A stretch of DNA of 64,000 nt from Nonomuraea fuscirosea (GCF_003001935.1 NZ_PVNG01000002.1:434001-498000), one strand, 5' to 3'; numbered from the stretch's first letter, positions 35,007 through 44,470 are shown. The notes: generated from the sequence alone by a model not told the origin. Numbers and translations: made by a program.

Positions 35007-35023
35007 TAGTAGGCCTATTACTA
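35007..35023. promoter_or_regulatory. Inverted repeat TAGTA-N7-TACTA before the PadR gene
   Basis: An AT-rich stretch at 34990-35031 contains this inverted repeat and a possible -10 TATTAC (35016-35021). Probable promoter and autoregulatory site of the PadR gene. Confidence 0.35.
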
Positions 35024-35031
35024 GTAATGTC

Positions 35032-35682
35032 ATGTCTATGAAGGCGACAGGGCAGCGCTCGACGCTGGGACTGATCGTGCTCGGATTGCTGGCGGAGGAG
35101 CCGATGCACGCGTACCGGATGCAGCAGCTGATCCGGCAGCGCGGCAAGGACCGGGTGGTCAATGTACGGGCGCGGCAGAGCCTGTACCAGGTGGTCGAGC
35201 GGTTGCTGCGGCTCGGGCTGATCGCAGTGCGGGAGACGGTGCCGGGCGGCAGCCATCCCGATCGGGTCGTGTACGCCATCACCGAAGCCGGGCGGGAAAC
35301 GGCCACGGAGTGGCAGCGGCAGATGCTCAGCCTGGGCCGGGACCCGTTTCCCGAGTTCGTGGCGGCTGTGTCGATGCTCATGGCGCTGCCGCCCGACGAC
35401 GCGCGGCGGCAGCTGGAGCGCCGGATCGAGCTGCTCGCCGCCGACCTGGCCGAGACCGAGGCCGTGCTCGCCGCCAGCGACGGTTTGCCGCGGTTGTTCC
35501 TGCTGGATGAGGAGTACCGGAGGGCGCTGCTCACTGCCGAACTGGCCTGGGTCCGGTCGGTCGTGACCGACCTGCGGGACAGGCGTCTGGACTGGGACGA
35601 GCCGTGGCGGCGCCGGGTGGCGGCCGACTTCGACCTCCCGCCGGACGAAGCGCGTTCCCCTGATGAGAGGACGACCAGCTGA
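35032..35682 (+). CDS. PadR-family transcriptional regulator
   Basis: 216 residues: N-terminal winged helix (about 10-85, STLGLIVLGLLAEEPMHAYRM start) and a C-terminal helical dimerisation domain of the Vir type. The stop overlaps the hydrolase ATG by one base (TGATG), so it probably governs the hydrolase and itself. ATG at 35032; ATG at 35038 is an alternative. Confidence 0.88.
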   Translation: MSMKATGQRSTLGLIVLGLLAEEPMHAYRMQQLIRQRGKDRVVNVRARQSLYQVVERLLRLGLIAVRETVPGGSHPDRVVYAITEAGRETATEWQRQMLSLGRDPFPEFVAAVSMLMALPPDDARRQLERRIELLAADLAETEAVLAASDGLPRLFLLDEEYRRALLTAELAWVRSVVTDLRDRRLDWDEPWRRRVAADFDLPPDEARSPDERTTS

Positions 35683-36542
35683 TGAACGATCCTGACGCCG
35701 CATCGGATGCCGCCGGCGGCCTTCTCGACGTGCCGGGCGCGCGCCTGTTCTACCGGAGGACCGGGTCCGGCCCGGCGCTGCTCATGATCCCAGGCTCGCC
35801 CGCCGACTCCTACGACTTCGTCAGCATCGTCCCGATGCTCGCCGACCGGTACACGGTCCTGACCTACGATTGGCGCGGCTTCTCCAGCAGCAGCCTGACC
35901 GGCCCGCCTGCCGACCTCTCCCTCGCCATGCTTACGGACGACGCGTACCGGCTGCTGGCCGCGACGGGAAGCGGGCCGGCGTACGTGTTCGGCAGCAGCG
36001 CCGGTGGCCTGGTCGCACTCGATCTGCTCGCCGAGCACCCGGATCAGGTACGGGCAGTGGTCGCGCACGAGCCGCCGGCCACCGAGCTCCTGGCCGGCAC
36101 CGACCCCCGGCGGGAGCTCGGACACCAGACGTACGAGCTCTACCGGCGCCAGGGCGTCGGACCCGCGATGAGGGCCTTCGCCGCGGGGCTCGGATTCGGC
36201 GGGTCTCCGCCGGTCATGGACGAGGAGCCGCCGCCCGAGTTGAGGGAGGTGATGGCCCGGATGCGGGAGAAGGTGGTACGCCAGCAGAAGAACGCCGAAT
36301 TCTTCCTCGCCCATGTCCTGCGCTCGATCACTTCCCTGCCGGACCTGGCCGTGCTCTCGGAGCTTTCGGCCCGGGTGACGATCGCGGTCGGGACGGACTC
36401 GGTGCGGCAGTTCGCCCACGACACAGGCCTCGCCCTGGCCGAGCGGCTCGGTGTCACCGCCGCCGTCTTCCCCGGTGGCCATGCTGGTTTCCTGACGCAT
36501 CCGGCCGCCTTCGCCGACAAGCTGAGCCGCGTTCTGCGGTGA
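35682..36542 (+). CDS. Alpha/beta hydrolase
   Basis: 286 residues. Nucleophile Ser106 in GSSAGG, oxyanion region MIPGSP, and catalytic His in GGHAGF near the C-terminus. Cytoplasmic serine hydrolase of unknown substrate; relatives are often annotated as esterases or chloroperoxidase-like. Translationally coupled to the PadR regulator. Confidence 0.87.
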   Translation: MNDPDAASDAAGGLLDVPGARLFYRRTGSGPALLMIPGSPADSYDFVSIVPMLADRYTVLTYDWRGFSSSSLTGPPADLSLAMLTDDAYRLLAATGSGPAYVFGSSAGGLVALDLLAEHPDQVRAVVAHEPPATELLAGTDPRRELGHQTYELYRRQGVGPAMRAFAAGLGFGGSPPVMDEEPPPELREVMARMREKVVRQQKNAEFFLAHVLRSITSLPDLAVLSELSARVTIAVGTDSVRQFAHDTGLALAERLGVTAAVFPGGHAGFLTHPAAFADKLSRVLR

Positions 36543-36596
36543 CATCAGTCAGTGCAAGGGTGGGGCCCTGTTCCCAACGGCAAAGGAGCCAGGGCG

Positions 36597-36635
36597 CGCC
36601 GCACGGCGGCTGGGGGCCAGGCGCGCCGTGCGGCG
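36597..36635 (+). terminator. Terminator after the PadR-hydrolase operon
   Basis: 12-bp arms CGCCGCACGGCG / CGCCGTGCGGCG with a 15-nt loop, 55 bp after the hydrolase stop codon. The remaining intergenic stretch to 36799 shows only the GntR-type motif described below. Confidence 0.6.
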
Positions 36636-36782
36636 TCCCGTCATCACCCCGGTGGTCGTGCGCCGGCAGAGCCGTTGCCGGTGCCCGGGGTGACGTTCTG
36701 GCCGGTCCGGCAGCGGGTTGTGGCGCTGCCGGCAGCGGAGGCGGCTATGGACAGGTCAGGAGGGATTGCAAGGCTGTATACG

Positions 36783-36797
36783 GGCTACGGTATACCG
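36783..36797 (-). promoter_or_regulatory. GntR-type site (12 of 15 match), orphan position
   Basis: Minus strand CGGTATACCGTAGCC, with an extra GTATAC at 36776-36781. It lies just beyond the 3' end of the PanE-like gene, not at an obvious promoter. Confidence 0.5.
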
Positions 36798-36799
36798 AG

Positions 36800-37777
36800 T
36801 CAGACCGCACGAACAACATTCTCGTTGAGCAGGTCGCTGACCGCGTGGATCGCGCGCAGCGTCGGCACCTCGGCCCCGGTGAGGTCGGCCAGTTCGACCA
36901 CCGCGGCCAGGAGCACGTCGAGTTCCAGCGGTTTGCCCTTCTCCAGGTCCTGGAGTGTGGACGTTTTGTGCTCGCCCGCCTTCTCGGCCCCCCGCAGGCG
37001 GCGTTCGATGGAGATCCCCGGGTCGCAGCCGACCCGCCTGGCCACCTCCACGGTCTCCGTCATCATGGCCACGACCAGTTCCCTGGTGCCGTCGTGACGG
37101 CAGATCCCGGCCATCGTCGCCCTGGCGAGGGCGCTGATCGGATTGAAGGCGATGTTGCCCATGAGTTTGATCCAGACGTCCCGGCGGAGATCACGCTCGA
37201 CCGGGCACTTCAGCCCGCCCGCGATGGCGGCCTGGCTGAAGGCGGAGCACCGCTCGGTCGGCTCGCCGCTGGGCTCGCCGATGGAGAAGCGGGTGCCTTC
37301 GAGGTGACGGATCACGCCCGGTTCCTCGATCTCGGTGGCGGCGTACACGACGCAGCCGATCGCGCGGTCGAGGGGTAAGGCGGAGGTCACCGCTCCGCCG
37401 GGGTCGACGCTCTCGATGCGGTAGCCCTCGTACGGGCCCTTGAGTCCGTGGAAGTACCACCACGGGATGCCGTTCTGCGCGGCGATGATGCTCGTGGTCT
37501 CGTGCAGGAGCGGCTCGATCATGGGGCCCGCGGAGGCGTAGCTGTTCGCCTTGAGGCCCAGGAAGACGTGGTCCACCGGACCGACCTGGGTGGGGTCGTC
37601 GGTGGCATGGGGATGGGCGATGAAATCGCCCCTGGGGGTGAGCACCCGCACACCTGCGCTACGAATGGCTTCGAGGTGCTGACCTCTCGCGATGAGGTGC
37701 ACCTCGACTCCCGCCCTGTGCAGGGCGGCGCCCACGTATGCGCCGATGGCGCCGGCGCCAAGAACAGCGACCTTCAT
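36800..37777 (-). CDS. PanE-family ketopantoate reductase homologue, candidate oxalyl-CoA reductase
   Basis: 325 residues with an N-terminal NADPH-binding GAGAIG motif (residues 7-12) and the ApbA C-terminal domain with its catalytic Lys in DVWIKLMGNIAFNP. By sequence it is 2-dehydropantoate 2-reductase-like, but its place in an oxalate locus recalls Methylobacterium extorquens PanE2, a PanE homologue shown to reduce oxalyl-CoA to glyoxylate. That role is inferred. GGAG precedes the ATG. Divergent from the MoeA-like gene across a GntR-type operator. Confidence 0.8.
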   Translation of the reverse strand: MKVAVLGAGAIGAYVGAALHRAGVEVHLIARGQHLEAIRSAGVRVLTPRGDFIAHPHATDDPTQVGPVDHVFLGLKANSYASAGPMIEPLLHETTSIIAAQNGIPWWYFHGLKGPYEGYRIESVDPGGAVTSALPLDRAIGCVVYAATEIEEPGVIRHLEGTRFSIGEPSGEPTERCSAFSQAAIAGGLKCPVERDLRRDVWIKLMGNIAFNPISALARATMAGICRHDGTRELVVAMMTETVEVARRVGCDPGISIERRLRGAEKAGEHKTSTLQDLEKGKPLELDVLLAAVVELADLTGAEVPTLRAIHAVSDLLNENVVRAV

Positions 37778-37860
37778 GCTGCGCTCCGTTCTCGCGTCGG
37801 ATGACAAGTACGGGCCCGTAACTTGCGAACGGGCCGCAGAATCGCGGCCCGCCGTGCATT

Positions 37861-37875
37861 CGGTATACAGTATGG
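37861..37875. promoter_or_regulatory. GntR-type operator CGGTATACAGTATGG
   Basis: Perfect match to the shared motif, between the divergent PanE-like and MoeA-like genes. It contains TATACA (37864-37869), a good -10 for the MoeA-like gene, so a bound regulator would block it. Confidence 0.75.
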
Positions 37876-37901
37876 AAAAACGAGGGTCAAGGAGTGTGCC
37901 C

Positions 37902-39209
37902 GTGGCCGTTGCGTGGCATGGACCAGTGGTGGAAGCGATCTCCTGGCCCGCCGCGCGGGCCCTCGCGGCGGCTGCGGTCTGCCCGGGGAAGCCCGGGACG
38001 GTCCCCTTGCGGCAGGCGCTCGGACGCCGGTTGGCCGGGCCGCTGACGGCGCTGGTGGCGGTGCCCGGAACGGACGTCTCGGCGATGGACGGCTACGCCG
38101 TGGCCGGTCCTGGGCCGTGGCGCGTGGTGGCGCGCGTGCTCGCCGGCGGGGCGGCCCACGACCGGCCGCTGCGGGCGGGGGAGGCGGTGGAGATCGCGAC
38201 CGGCGCTCCCGTGCCGCCCGGCGCCGGGTCGGTGCTGCCGTACGAGCGGGCGGACGCGACCGGCGGGCAGGTGCGCGGCCCGGCCGAGGAGGGCAGGCAC
38301 ATCAGGCGGCGCGGTGAGGACGTCCCCGAGGGGGCGGTCGTGCTGGCCGAGGGCGCGGTGGTGACGCCGGTGGCGCTCGGGCTGGCCGCCGCGCTCGGCC
38401 ACGACGAGCTCCCGGTACGGCCCCGCCCGCGGGTCGCCGTGCTGGTCACGGGGGACGAGGTGGTCGATCGCGGGCTGCCGGGCCCCGGCCGGGTCAGGGA
38501 CGCCATCGGGCCGTTCCTGCCGGGTCTGGTGGAGTGGGCCGGCGGGCGCGTGACGGGCGTGCACCACCTCCCCGACGGCCCCGGCCCCCTGCGCGCCGCG
38601 CTCACCGGGGGCTGGCGCGAGGCCGCCCCCGCGTGGCAACATGCCCCCGAGGAGGGCGGCCGTTCGCCGGAGCGGGCCGCTCTCGCGGACGGCCGCTCGC
38701 ACGAGCCGGCCGCTGTCATGGACGGTCGTCCCCCGGAGGGGGCGGCCGAGATCGTCGTCGTGTGCGGGGCCTCGTCCCGAGGGCCCGCCGACCACCTGCG
38801 GGCCGTGCTGGACGGTCTGGCCGCCGACGTGCTCGTCGACGGCGTCGCCGTACGCCCCGGGTATCCCCAGCTCCTGGCCCGCCTGCGCGACGGCCGGCTC
38901 GTGGTGGGCCTGCCGGGCAACCCGTTCGCGGCCCTGGCCGCCGCGCTCACGCTGCTCGCCCCGATCCTGCGCGAGCTGACCGGGACGCCCGCCGCCGTCG
39001 AGACGAGCCCGCTGCACGGGGTCGTGCGCCCGCACCCCCGTGACACCCGGCTGGTGCCGGTGCTCAGATCCGAGGTCGGCGCGATTCCCGCAGGGCATGA
39101 TCGGCCGGGCTCTTTGTGGGGAGCGGCCCTGGCCGGAGCGCTGGCGGTGGTGCCTCCGGGGTGGGCGGGAGAGCGGGTCGAGCTGATCGAGTTGCCCCCT
39201 GGGGTCTAG
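37902..39209 (+). CDS. moeA: MoeA-like molybdopterin molybdenumtransferase
   Basis: 435 residues. MoeA signatures SAMDGYAVAG near the N-terminus, TGDEVV in the MoCF_biosynth domain and GLPGNPFA. Two oddities: the usual DSN motif reads DAIGPFLPG, losing the Asn, and a low-complexity Glu/Pro/Arg-rich insertion lies around residues 245-285. GTG start chosen, 7 nt after GGAG. In this locus it may serve a molybdenum-dependent formate dehydrogenase that consumes the formate released from oxalate; no dehydrogenase is in the window. Confidence 0.75.
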   Translation: MAVAWHGPVVEAISWPAARALAAAAVCPGKPGTVPLRQALGRRLAGPLTALVAVPGTDVSAMDGYAVAGPGPWRVVARVLAGGAAHDRPLRAGEAVEIATGAPVPPGAGSVLPYERADATGGQVRGPAEEGRHIRRRGEDVPEGAVVLAEGAVVTPVALGLAAALGHDELPVRPRPRVAVLVTGDEVVDRGLPGPGRVRDAIGPFLPGLVEWAGGRVTGVHHLPDGPGPLRAALTGGWREAAPAWQHAPEEGGRSPERAALADGRSHEPAAVMDGRPPEGAAEIVVVCGASSRGPADHLRAVLDGLAADVLVDGVAVRPGYPQLLARLRDGRLVVGLPGNPFAALAAALTLLAPILRELTGTPAAVETSPLHGVVRPHPRDTRLVPVLRSEVGAIPAGHDRPGSLWGAALAGALAVVPPGWAGERVELIELPPGV

Positions 39210-39246
39210 ACAGGCCCATCGCCAGGGGGTAACCATTGCGTTCATA

Positions 39247-39261
39247 CGGTATGCAGTATGC
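39247..39261 (+). promoter_or_regulatory. GntR-type operator CGGTATGCAGTATGC
   Basis: 14 of 15 match, 39 bp before the decarboxylase start. Preceded by CATACGGTATG, which adds a second overlapping ATAC-N-GTAT core. Confidence 0.75.
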
Positions 39262-39300
39262 GGAAGACAGTGGGCAGTTCAGTCGCCGGGAAAGGGTGGC

Positions 39301-40974
39301 ATGATGTCGGAAACGATCTCCGGTGGTCATCTCGTAGCCAAGGCACTCAAGGCCGAGGGCGTGGAAGTGATCTACACGCTCTGCGGCGGCCACATCATCG
39401 ATATCTACGACGGCTGCGTCGATGAGGGCATCGAGGTCATCGACGTACGTCATGAGCAGGTGGCCGCGCACGCCGCGGACGGTTACGCGCGCATCACCGG
39501 CAAGCCCGGCTGCGCGGTGGTCACCGCCGGGCCGGGCACGACCGACGCCGTCACCGGCGTGGCCAATGCCTTCAGGGCGGAGAGCCCGATGTTGCTCATC
39601 GGCGGTCAGGGGGCGCTGAGCCAGCACAAGATGGGCTCGCTGCAGGACCTGCCGCACGTCGACATGATGACCCCGATCACCAAGTTCGCGGCCACGGTGC
39701 CCAGCACGGAACGGGTGGCCGACATCGTGTCGATGGCCTTCCGCGAGTGCTACCACGGCGCCCCCGGGCCGTCCTTCCTGGAGATCCCGCGCGACGTGCT
39801 CGACGCGAAGGTCCCGATCGAGAAGGCGCGCATCCCCGAGGCCGGCCACTACCGGGCCTCCACCCGCCAGCAGGGCGACCCCGAGGCGATCGAGCGGCTG
39901 GCGGACCTGCTCGCGCACGCCGAGAAGCCGTGCATCCTGCTCGGCAACCAGGTCTGGACGTGCCGGGCGACGGACGCGGCCATCGACTTCGTCAGGACGC
40001 TGAACGTGCCCGCGTACATGAACGGCTCCGGCCGCGGCACGCTCCCGCCCGGCGACCCGCACCACTTCCAGCTCAGCCGCAGGTACGCCTTCACCGAGGC
40101 CGACCTCATCATCATCGTCGGCACCCCGTTCGACTTCCGGATGGGCTACGGCAAGCGCCTGTCGCCGACGGCCAAGGTCGTGCAGATCGACCTCGACTAC
40201 CGCACCGTCGGCAAGAACCGCGACATCGACCTCGGGATCGTCGGCGACGCCGGCCTCATCCTCGCCGCGGCGGCCCAGGCCGCCAGCGGCCGCGTCGAGA
40301 ACAGCGCCGCCCGCCGCAAGGAGTGGCTGGAGGAGCTGCGCGCGGTCGAGACCAAGGCGTACGAGAAGCGCCTGCCCCGCCAGCTCTCCGACGCTCAGCC
40401 CATCGACCCGTACCGCCTCGTGCACGAGATCAACGAGTTCCTGACCGAGGACACGATCTACATCGGCGACGGCGGCGACATCGTCACCTTCTCCGGCCAG
40501 GTCGTGCAGCCGAAGTCGCCGGGCCACTGGATGGACCCGGGCCCGCTGGGCACGCTCGGCGTCGGCATGGCCTTCGCGATGGCCGCCAAGCAGGCCCGCC
40601 GCGACAAGGAGGTGCTGTGCCTGTTCGGCGACGGCGCCTTCAGCCTGACCGGCTGGGACTTCGAGACCATGGTCCGCTTCGACCTGCCGTTCATCGGGGT
40701 CATCGGCAACAACTCCTCGATGAACCAGATCCGCTACGGCCAGGCCGCCAAGTACGGCGAGGACCGCGCCCGCGTCGGCAACACCCTCGGCGACATCCGC
40801 TACGGGGAGTTCGCCAAGCTCCTCGGCGGCTACGGCGAGGAGGTGCGCGACCCGGCCGAGATCCGCCCCGCCCTTGAGCGGGCTCGGCAGTCGGGCAAGC
40901 CCTCACTGATCAACGTCTGGGTCGACCCAGAGGTGTACGCCCCCGGAACCATGAACCAGACCATGTACAAGTAG
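39301..40974 (+). CDS. Thiamine-diphosphate-dependent enzyme, probable oxalyl-CoA decarboxylase
   Basis: 557 residues in the three-domain acetolactate-synthase fold. The Pyr domain has the catalytic Glu52 in [15 protein letters not shown]; the PP domain has GDG at 443-445 followed by NN about 26 residues later, binding Mg-ThDP. It is not a close match to classical oxalyl-CoA decarboxylases as I recall them, and resembles the 2-hydroxyacyl-CoA lyase/ALS-like group. Adjacent Frc (14 bp downstream) makes conversion of oxalyl-CoA to formyl-CoA and CO2 the best guess. Confidence 0.75.
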   Translation: MMSETISGGHLVAKALKAEGVEVIYTLCGGHIIDIYDGCVDEGIEVIDVRHEQVAAHAADGYARITGKPGCAVVTAGPGTTDAVTGVANAFRAESPMLLIGGQGALSQHKMGSLQDLPHVDMMTPITKFAATVPSTERVADIVSMAFRECYHGAPGPSFLEIPRDVLDAKVPIEKARIPEAGHYRASTRQQGDPEAIERLADLLAHAEKPCILLGNQVWTCRATDAAIDFVRTLNVPAYMNGSGRGTLPPGDPHHFQLSRRYAFTEADLIIIVGTPFDFRMGYGKRLSPTAKVVQIDLDYRTVGKNRDIDLGIVGDAGLILAAAAQAASGRVENSAARRKEWLEELRAVETKAYEKRLPRQLSDAQPIDPYRLVHEINEFLTEDTIYIGDGGDIVTFSGQVVQPKSPGHWMDPGPLGTLGVGMAFAMAAKQARRDKEVLCLFGDGAFSLTGWDFETMVRFDLPFIGVIGNNSSMNQIRYGQAAKYGEDRARVGNTLGDIRYGEFAKLLGGYGEEVRDPAEIRPALERARQSGKPSLINVWVDPEVYAPGTMNQTMYK

Positions 40975-40988
40975 GGGAAAGCTTAGAG

Positions 40989-42212
40989 ATGAAGGCTCTC
41001 GAAGGTGTCCGCGTCCTCGACATGACCCATGTCCAGTCCGGCCCGTCGGCCACCCAGATGCTCGGCTGGCTGGGCGCCGACGTGGTCAAGCTGGAGGCGC
41101 CGACCGGCGACATCACCCGGCAGCAGCTGCGCGACGTGCCCGACGTCGACAGCCTCTACTTCACGATGCTCAACTGCAACAAGCGCAGCATCACCCTCAA
41201 CATGAAGAGCGAGCGCGGCAAGGAGATCTTCACCGAGCTGGTGAAGAACGCCGACATCCTGGTGGAGAACTTCGGCCCGGGCGCGGTGGACCGCATGGGC
41301 TTCTCCTGGGAGCGGCTGCAGGAGCTCAACCCCCGCCTCATCTACGCCTCGATCAAGGGCTTCGGCCAGGGCAAGTACGCCAAGTTCAAGGCGTACGAGG
41401 TGATCGCCCAGGCCATGGGCGGCTCGATGAGCACCACCGGCTTCGAGGACGGCCCGCCGCTGGCCACCGGCGCCCAGATCGGTGACTCGGGCACCGGCAT
41501 CCACGTGGTGGCCGGCATCCTGGCCGCCCTCTACCAGCGCGGCCAGACCGGCCGCGGCCAGCGCGTCCAGGTGGCCATGCAGCACGCCGTGCTGAACCTG
41601 TGCCGCGTCAAGCTGCGCGACCAGCAGCGCCTGGTGCACGGCCCGCTGCGCGAGTACCCCAACAAGACGTTCGGCGACGAGGTGCCGCGCTCCGGCAACG
41701 CCAGCGGCGGCGGCCAGCCGGGCTGGGCGGTGCGCTGCGCCCCCGGCGGCCCGAACGACTACATCTACGTGATCGTCCAGCCGGTCGGCTGGAAGCCGGT
41801 CTCGGCCATCATCGGCCGGCCGGAGCTGGCCGACGACCCCGAGTGGGCGACGCCGGAGGCGCGGCTGTCGAAGCTGGACAAGATGTTCCAGCTCATCGAG
41901 GAGTGGACGATCCGGCACGACAAGTGGACGGTGCTCGACCGGCTCAACGCCGAGAACATCCCCTGCGGGCCGATCCTGTCCACCAAGGAGCTGGTGGAGG
42001 ACCAGAGCCTGCGCGAGGAGGGCATCGTCGTCTCGGTCGAGCACCCGCAGCGCGGCGAGTTCGTCACCGTGGGCAGCCCCCTGCAGCTGTCCGACTCGCC
42101 GGTGGACGTGCGCACCCCGCCGCTGCTCGGCGAGCACAACCAGGAGATCTACGGCGAGCTCGGCGTGAGCGCGGACGAGCTGGCGGAACTCAAGTCGAAC
42201 GGAGTCATCTAG
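40989..42212 (+). CDS. frc: Formyl-CoA:oxalate CoA-transferase
   Basis: Class III CoA-transferase, 407 residues, moving CoA from formyl-CoA to oxalate. Strong family segments: [44 protein letters not shown], catalytic Asp166 in QIGDSGTG, and [14 protein letters not shown]. The glycine loop reads SGGGQP, one Gly fewer than the GGGGQP of Oxalobacter. Other CaiB/BaiF enzymes are less likely given these matches and the neighbouring decarboxylase. Confidence 0.9.
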   Translation: MKALEGVRVLDMTHVQSGPSATQMLGWLGADVVKLEAPTGDITRQQLRDVPDVDSLYFTMLNCNKRSITLNMKSERGKEIFTELVKNADILVENFGPGAVDRMGFSWERLQELNPRLIYASIKGFGQGKYAKFKAYEVIAQAMGGSMSTTGFEDGPPLATGAQIGDSGTGIHVVAGILAALYQRGQTGRGQRVQVAMQHAVLNLCRVKLRDQQRLVHGPLREYPNKTFGDEVPRSGNASGGGQPGWAVRCAPGGPNDYIYVIVQPVGWKPVSAIIGRPELADDPEWATPEARLSKLDKMFQLIEEWTIRHDKWTVLDRLNAENIPCGPILSTKELVEDQSLREEGIVVSVEHPQRGEFVTVGSPLQLSDSPVDVRTPPLLGEHNQEIYGELGVSADELAELKSNGVI

Positions 42213-42267
42213 TGGAGCGGCGAGTAGGGCCCGTCAGCGGCAGCCCGCGTAACCAGGGAGCGCGACG

Positions 42268-44391
42268 ATGAGCACAGTGGGGCCCAGGGAAGTCATCGAG
42301 AAGGCGCTCGCCGAAGGGCGTACGGCCCTGACGGCCCCCGAGGGCCGCGAGCTCTGCCAGGCGTACGGCATCGCCACCCCCGGCGAGGGGCTGGCCACCT
42401 CGGCCGACGAGGCCGCCCGGCTGGCCGGGGAGATCGGGTTCCCCGTCGTCCTGAAGATCGTCTCGCCGGACATCCTGCACAAGACGGACGCCGGCGGCGT
42501 GCTCGTCGGACTGAAGACCGCCGAGGAGGTACGCGCCGGCTACGACACGATCCTGACCAACGCCCGCGCCTACGACCCCGATGCGAAGATCGACGGCATC
42601 CAGGTGCAGCAGCTGGTCGGCGGCGGCCACGAGGTCATCGTGGGCGCGGTCACCGACCCGACCTTCGGCAAGGTCATCGCCTTCGGCCTGGGCGGTGTCC
42701 TGGTTGAGGTACTTAAGGACGTGACCTTCCGTCTTGCCCCGGTTTCGGGTGATGATGCACTGAAGATGCTGGACGACATCAGAGCGGCCGAAGTGCTCCG
42801 CGGGGTCCGGGGGGCCGAGCCCGCCAACCGCGAGGCGCTGGCGGCGCTGATCGAGCGCGTCGGCCGGCTCGTCACCGACATCCCCGAGATCGTCGAGGTG
42901 GACCTCAACCCCGTCTTCGCCGACGCGAACGGCGCGGTCGCCGCCGACGTGCGCGTCATCATCGGCACCCCGCAGCCCGAGGTCGCCCGGCTGTCGCGCG
43001 AGGAGATCCTGCGGCAGATGAACCGGATCTTCAAACCGCGCTCGGTCGCCGTGATCGGCGCCTCGGCCGAGACCGGCAAGATCGGTAACTCGGTCATGAA
43101 GAACCTCATCAACGGCGGCTACCAGGGGCAGATCTACCCGATCAACCCCAAGGCCGACGAGATCATGGGGCTGAAGGCGTACAAGAGCGTCGCCGACGTG
43201 CCCGGGGACGTGGACGTGGCCGTGTTCGCCATCCCGGCCAAGTTCGTCGCCCCCGCCCTGGAGGAGGTCGGCCGGAAGGGCGTGGCGGGCGCCGTGATGA
43301 TCCCGTCCGGGTTCGCCGAGACCGGGAACGTGGAGGGCCAGAAGGAGATCGTCGAGATCGCGCGCAGGCACGGCGTGCGCATGCTCGGGCCGAACATCTA
43401 CGGCTACTACTACACGCCGGAGAACCTCTGCGCCACCTTCTGCACCCCGTACGACGTGCGCGGCAGCGTGGCGCTGACCTCGCAGAGCGGCGGCATCGGG
43501 ATGGCCATCCTGGGCTTCAGCCGCACCACGAAGATGGGCGTCTCGGCCATCGTCGGCGTCGGCAACAAGGCCGACGTGGACGAGGACGACCTGCTGACCT
43601 TCTTCGAGCAGGACGACAACACCAAGGCCGTGGCCATGCACCTGGAGGACCTCAAGGACGGCCGCGGCTTCGTCGAGGCCGCCCGCCGGGTCGTCAAGGA
43701 GAAGCCGGTCATCGTGCTCAAGGCCGGCCGCACCGCGATGGGCGCGCGGGCCGCGGGCTCGCACACCGGCGCGCTGGCCGGCGACGACAAGGTCTACGAC
43801 GACATCCTGCGCCAGGCCGGGGTGGTGCGCGCGCCGGGGCTCAACGACATGCTCGAATACGCCCGCGCGCTGCCGATCCTGCCCGCGCCCAAGGGCGAGA
43901 ACGTCGTCATCATCACCGGGGCGGGCGGCTCGGGCGTGCTGCTCTCCGACGCGATCGTGGACGCCGGGCTGACCCTCATGGACATCCCCGACGACCTGGA
44001 CGCGGCCTTCCGCGCCTACATCCCGCCGTTCGGCGCGGCGGGCAACCCCATCGACATCACCGGCGGCGAACCCCCCTCGACCTACGAGAACACGGTCCGC
44101 CTCGGCCTTCAGGACGACCGCATCCACGCGCTCGTCCTGGGCTACTGGCACACGATCGTGACGCCGCCGATGGTCTTCGCCGAGCTCATCGCGAGAGTCG
44201 TCGCGGAGGAGCGGGCGAAGGGCAACACCAAGCCGGTCGTGGCATCGCTCGCCGGCGACACCGAGGTTGAGGAGGCCAGCGAGTACCTGTTCGAGCATGG
44301 CGTGGTCGCGTACCCGTACACGACGGAAAAGCCCGTGGCGGTCCTAGGTGCGAAGTACCGCTGGGCCAGGGCAGCCGGGCTGTTGCGCTAA
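42268..44391 (+). CDS. NDP-forming acyl-CoA synthetase (fused ATP-grasp and CoA-binding domains)
   Basis: 707 residues. N-terminal ATP-grasp domain (about 1-235, VVLKIVSPDILHKTDAGGV), CoA-binding Rossmann domain (about 250-370, VAVIGASAETGKIGN) and succinyl-CoA-ligase-like domains with the phosphohistidine motif SHTGALAG. Forms acyl-CoA from acid, CoA and ATP with ADP release, or the reverse. AGGGAG precedes the ATG; 55 bp from frc. In context it could activate oxalate or recover ATP from formyl-CoA; the substrate is unproven. A short patch at 42694-42768 uses AT-ending codons unlike the rest. Confidence 0.85.
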   Translation: MSTVGPREVIEKALAEGRTALTAPEGRELCQAYGIATPGEGLATSADEAARLAGEIGFPVVLKIVSPDILHKTDAGGVLVGLKTAEEVRAGYDTILTNARAYDPDAKIDGIQVQQLVGGGHEVIVGAVTDPTFGKVIAFGLGGVLVEVLKDVTFRLAPVSGDDALKMLDDIRAAEVLRGVRGAEPANREALAALIERVGRLVTDIPEIVEVDLNPVFADANGAVAADVRVIIGTPQPEVARLSREEILRQMNRIFKPRSVAVIGASAETGKIGNSVMKNLINGGYQGQIYPINPKADEIMGLKAYKSVADVPGDVDVAVFAIPAKFVAPALEEVGRKGVAGAVMIPSGFAETGNVEGQKEIVEIARRHGVRMLGPNIYGYYYTPENLCATFCTPYDVRGSVALTSQSGGIGMAILGFSRTTKMGVSAIVGVGNKADVDEDDLLTFFEQDDNTKAVAMHLEDLKDGRGFVEAARRVVKEKPVIVLKAGRTAMGARAAGSHTGALAGDDKVYDDILRQAGVVRAPGLNDMLEYARALPILPAPKGENVVIITGAGGSGVLLSDAIVDAGLTLMDIPDDLDAAFRAYIPPFGAAGNPIDITGGEPPSTYENTVRLGLQDDRIHALVLGYWHTIVTPPMVFAELIARVVAEERAKGNTKPVVASLAGDTEVEEASEYLFEHGVVAYPYTTEKPVAVLGAKYRWARAAGLLR

Positions 44392-44470
44392 GAGCCGAGC
44401 GCGGCAGCACAGGCGAGGGGGCTTATTCGGGGCGCACGAGGAAGGCAACAACCCCCCAGGAGGTCCGTAG

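Noticed and set aside
36543..36799. Possible gene in the 257-bp gap after the hydrolase
   Set aside because: Only a hairpin and the GntR-type motif are visible; no frame with a ribosome site and protein-like composition.
42205..44298. A 697-codon open frame on the minus strand
   Set aside because: It is antisense to the acyl-CoA synthetase gene, has His/Asp/Val/Gly-rich composition and no family pattern; this is the usual artefact of high GC third positions.
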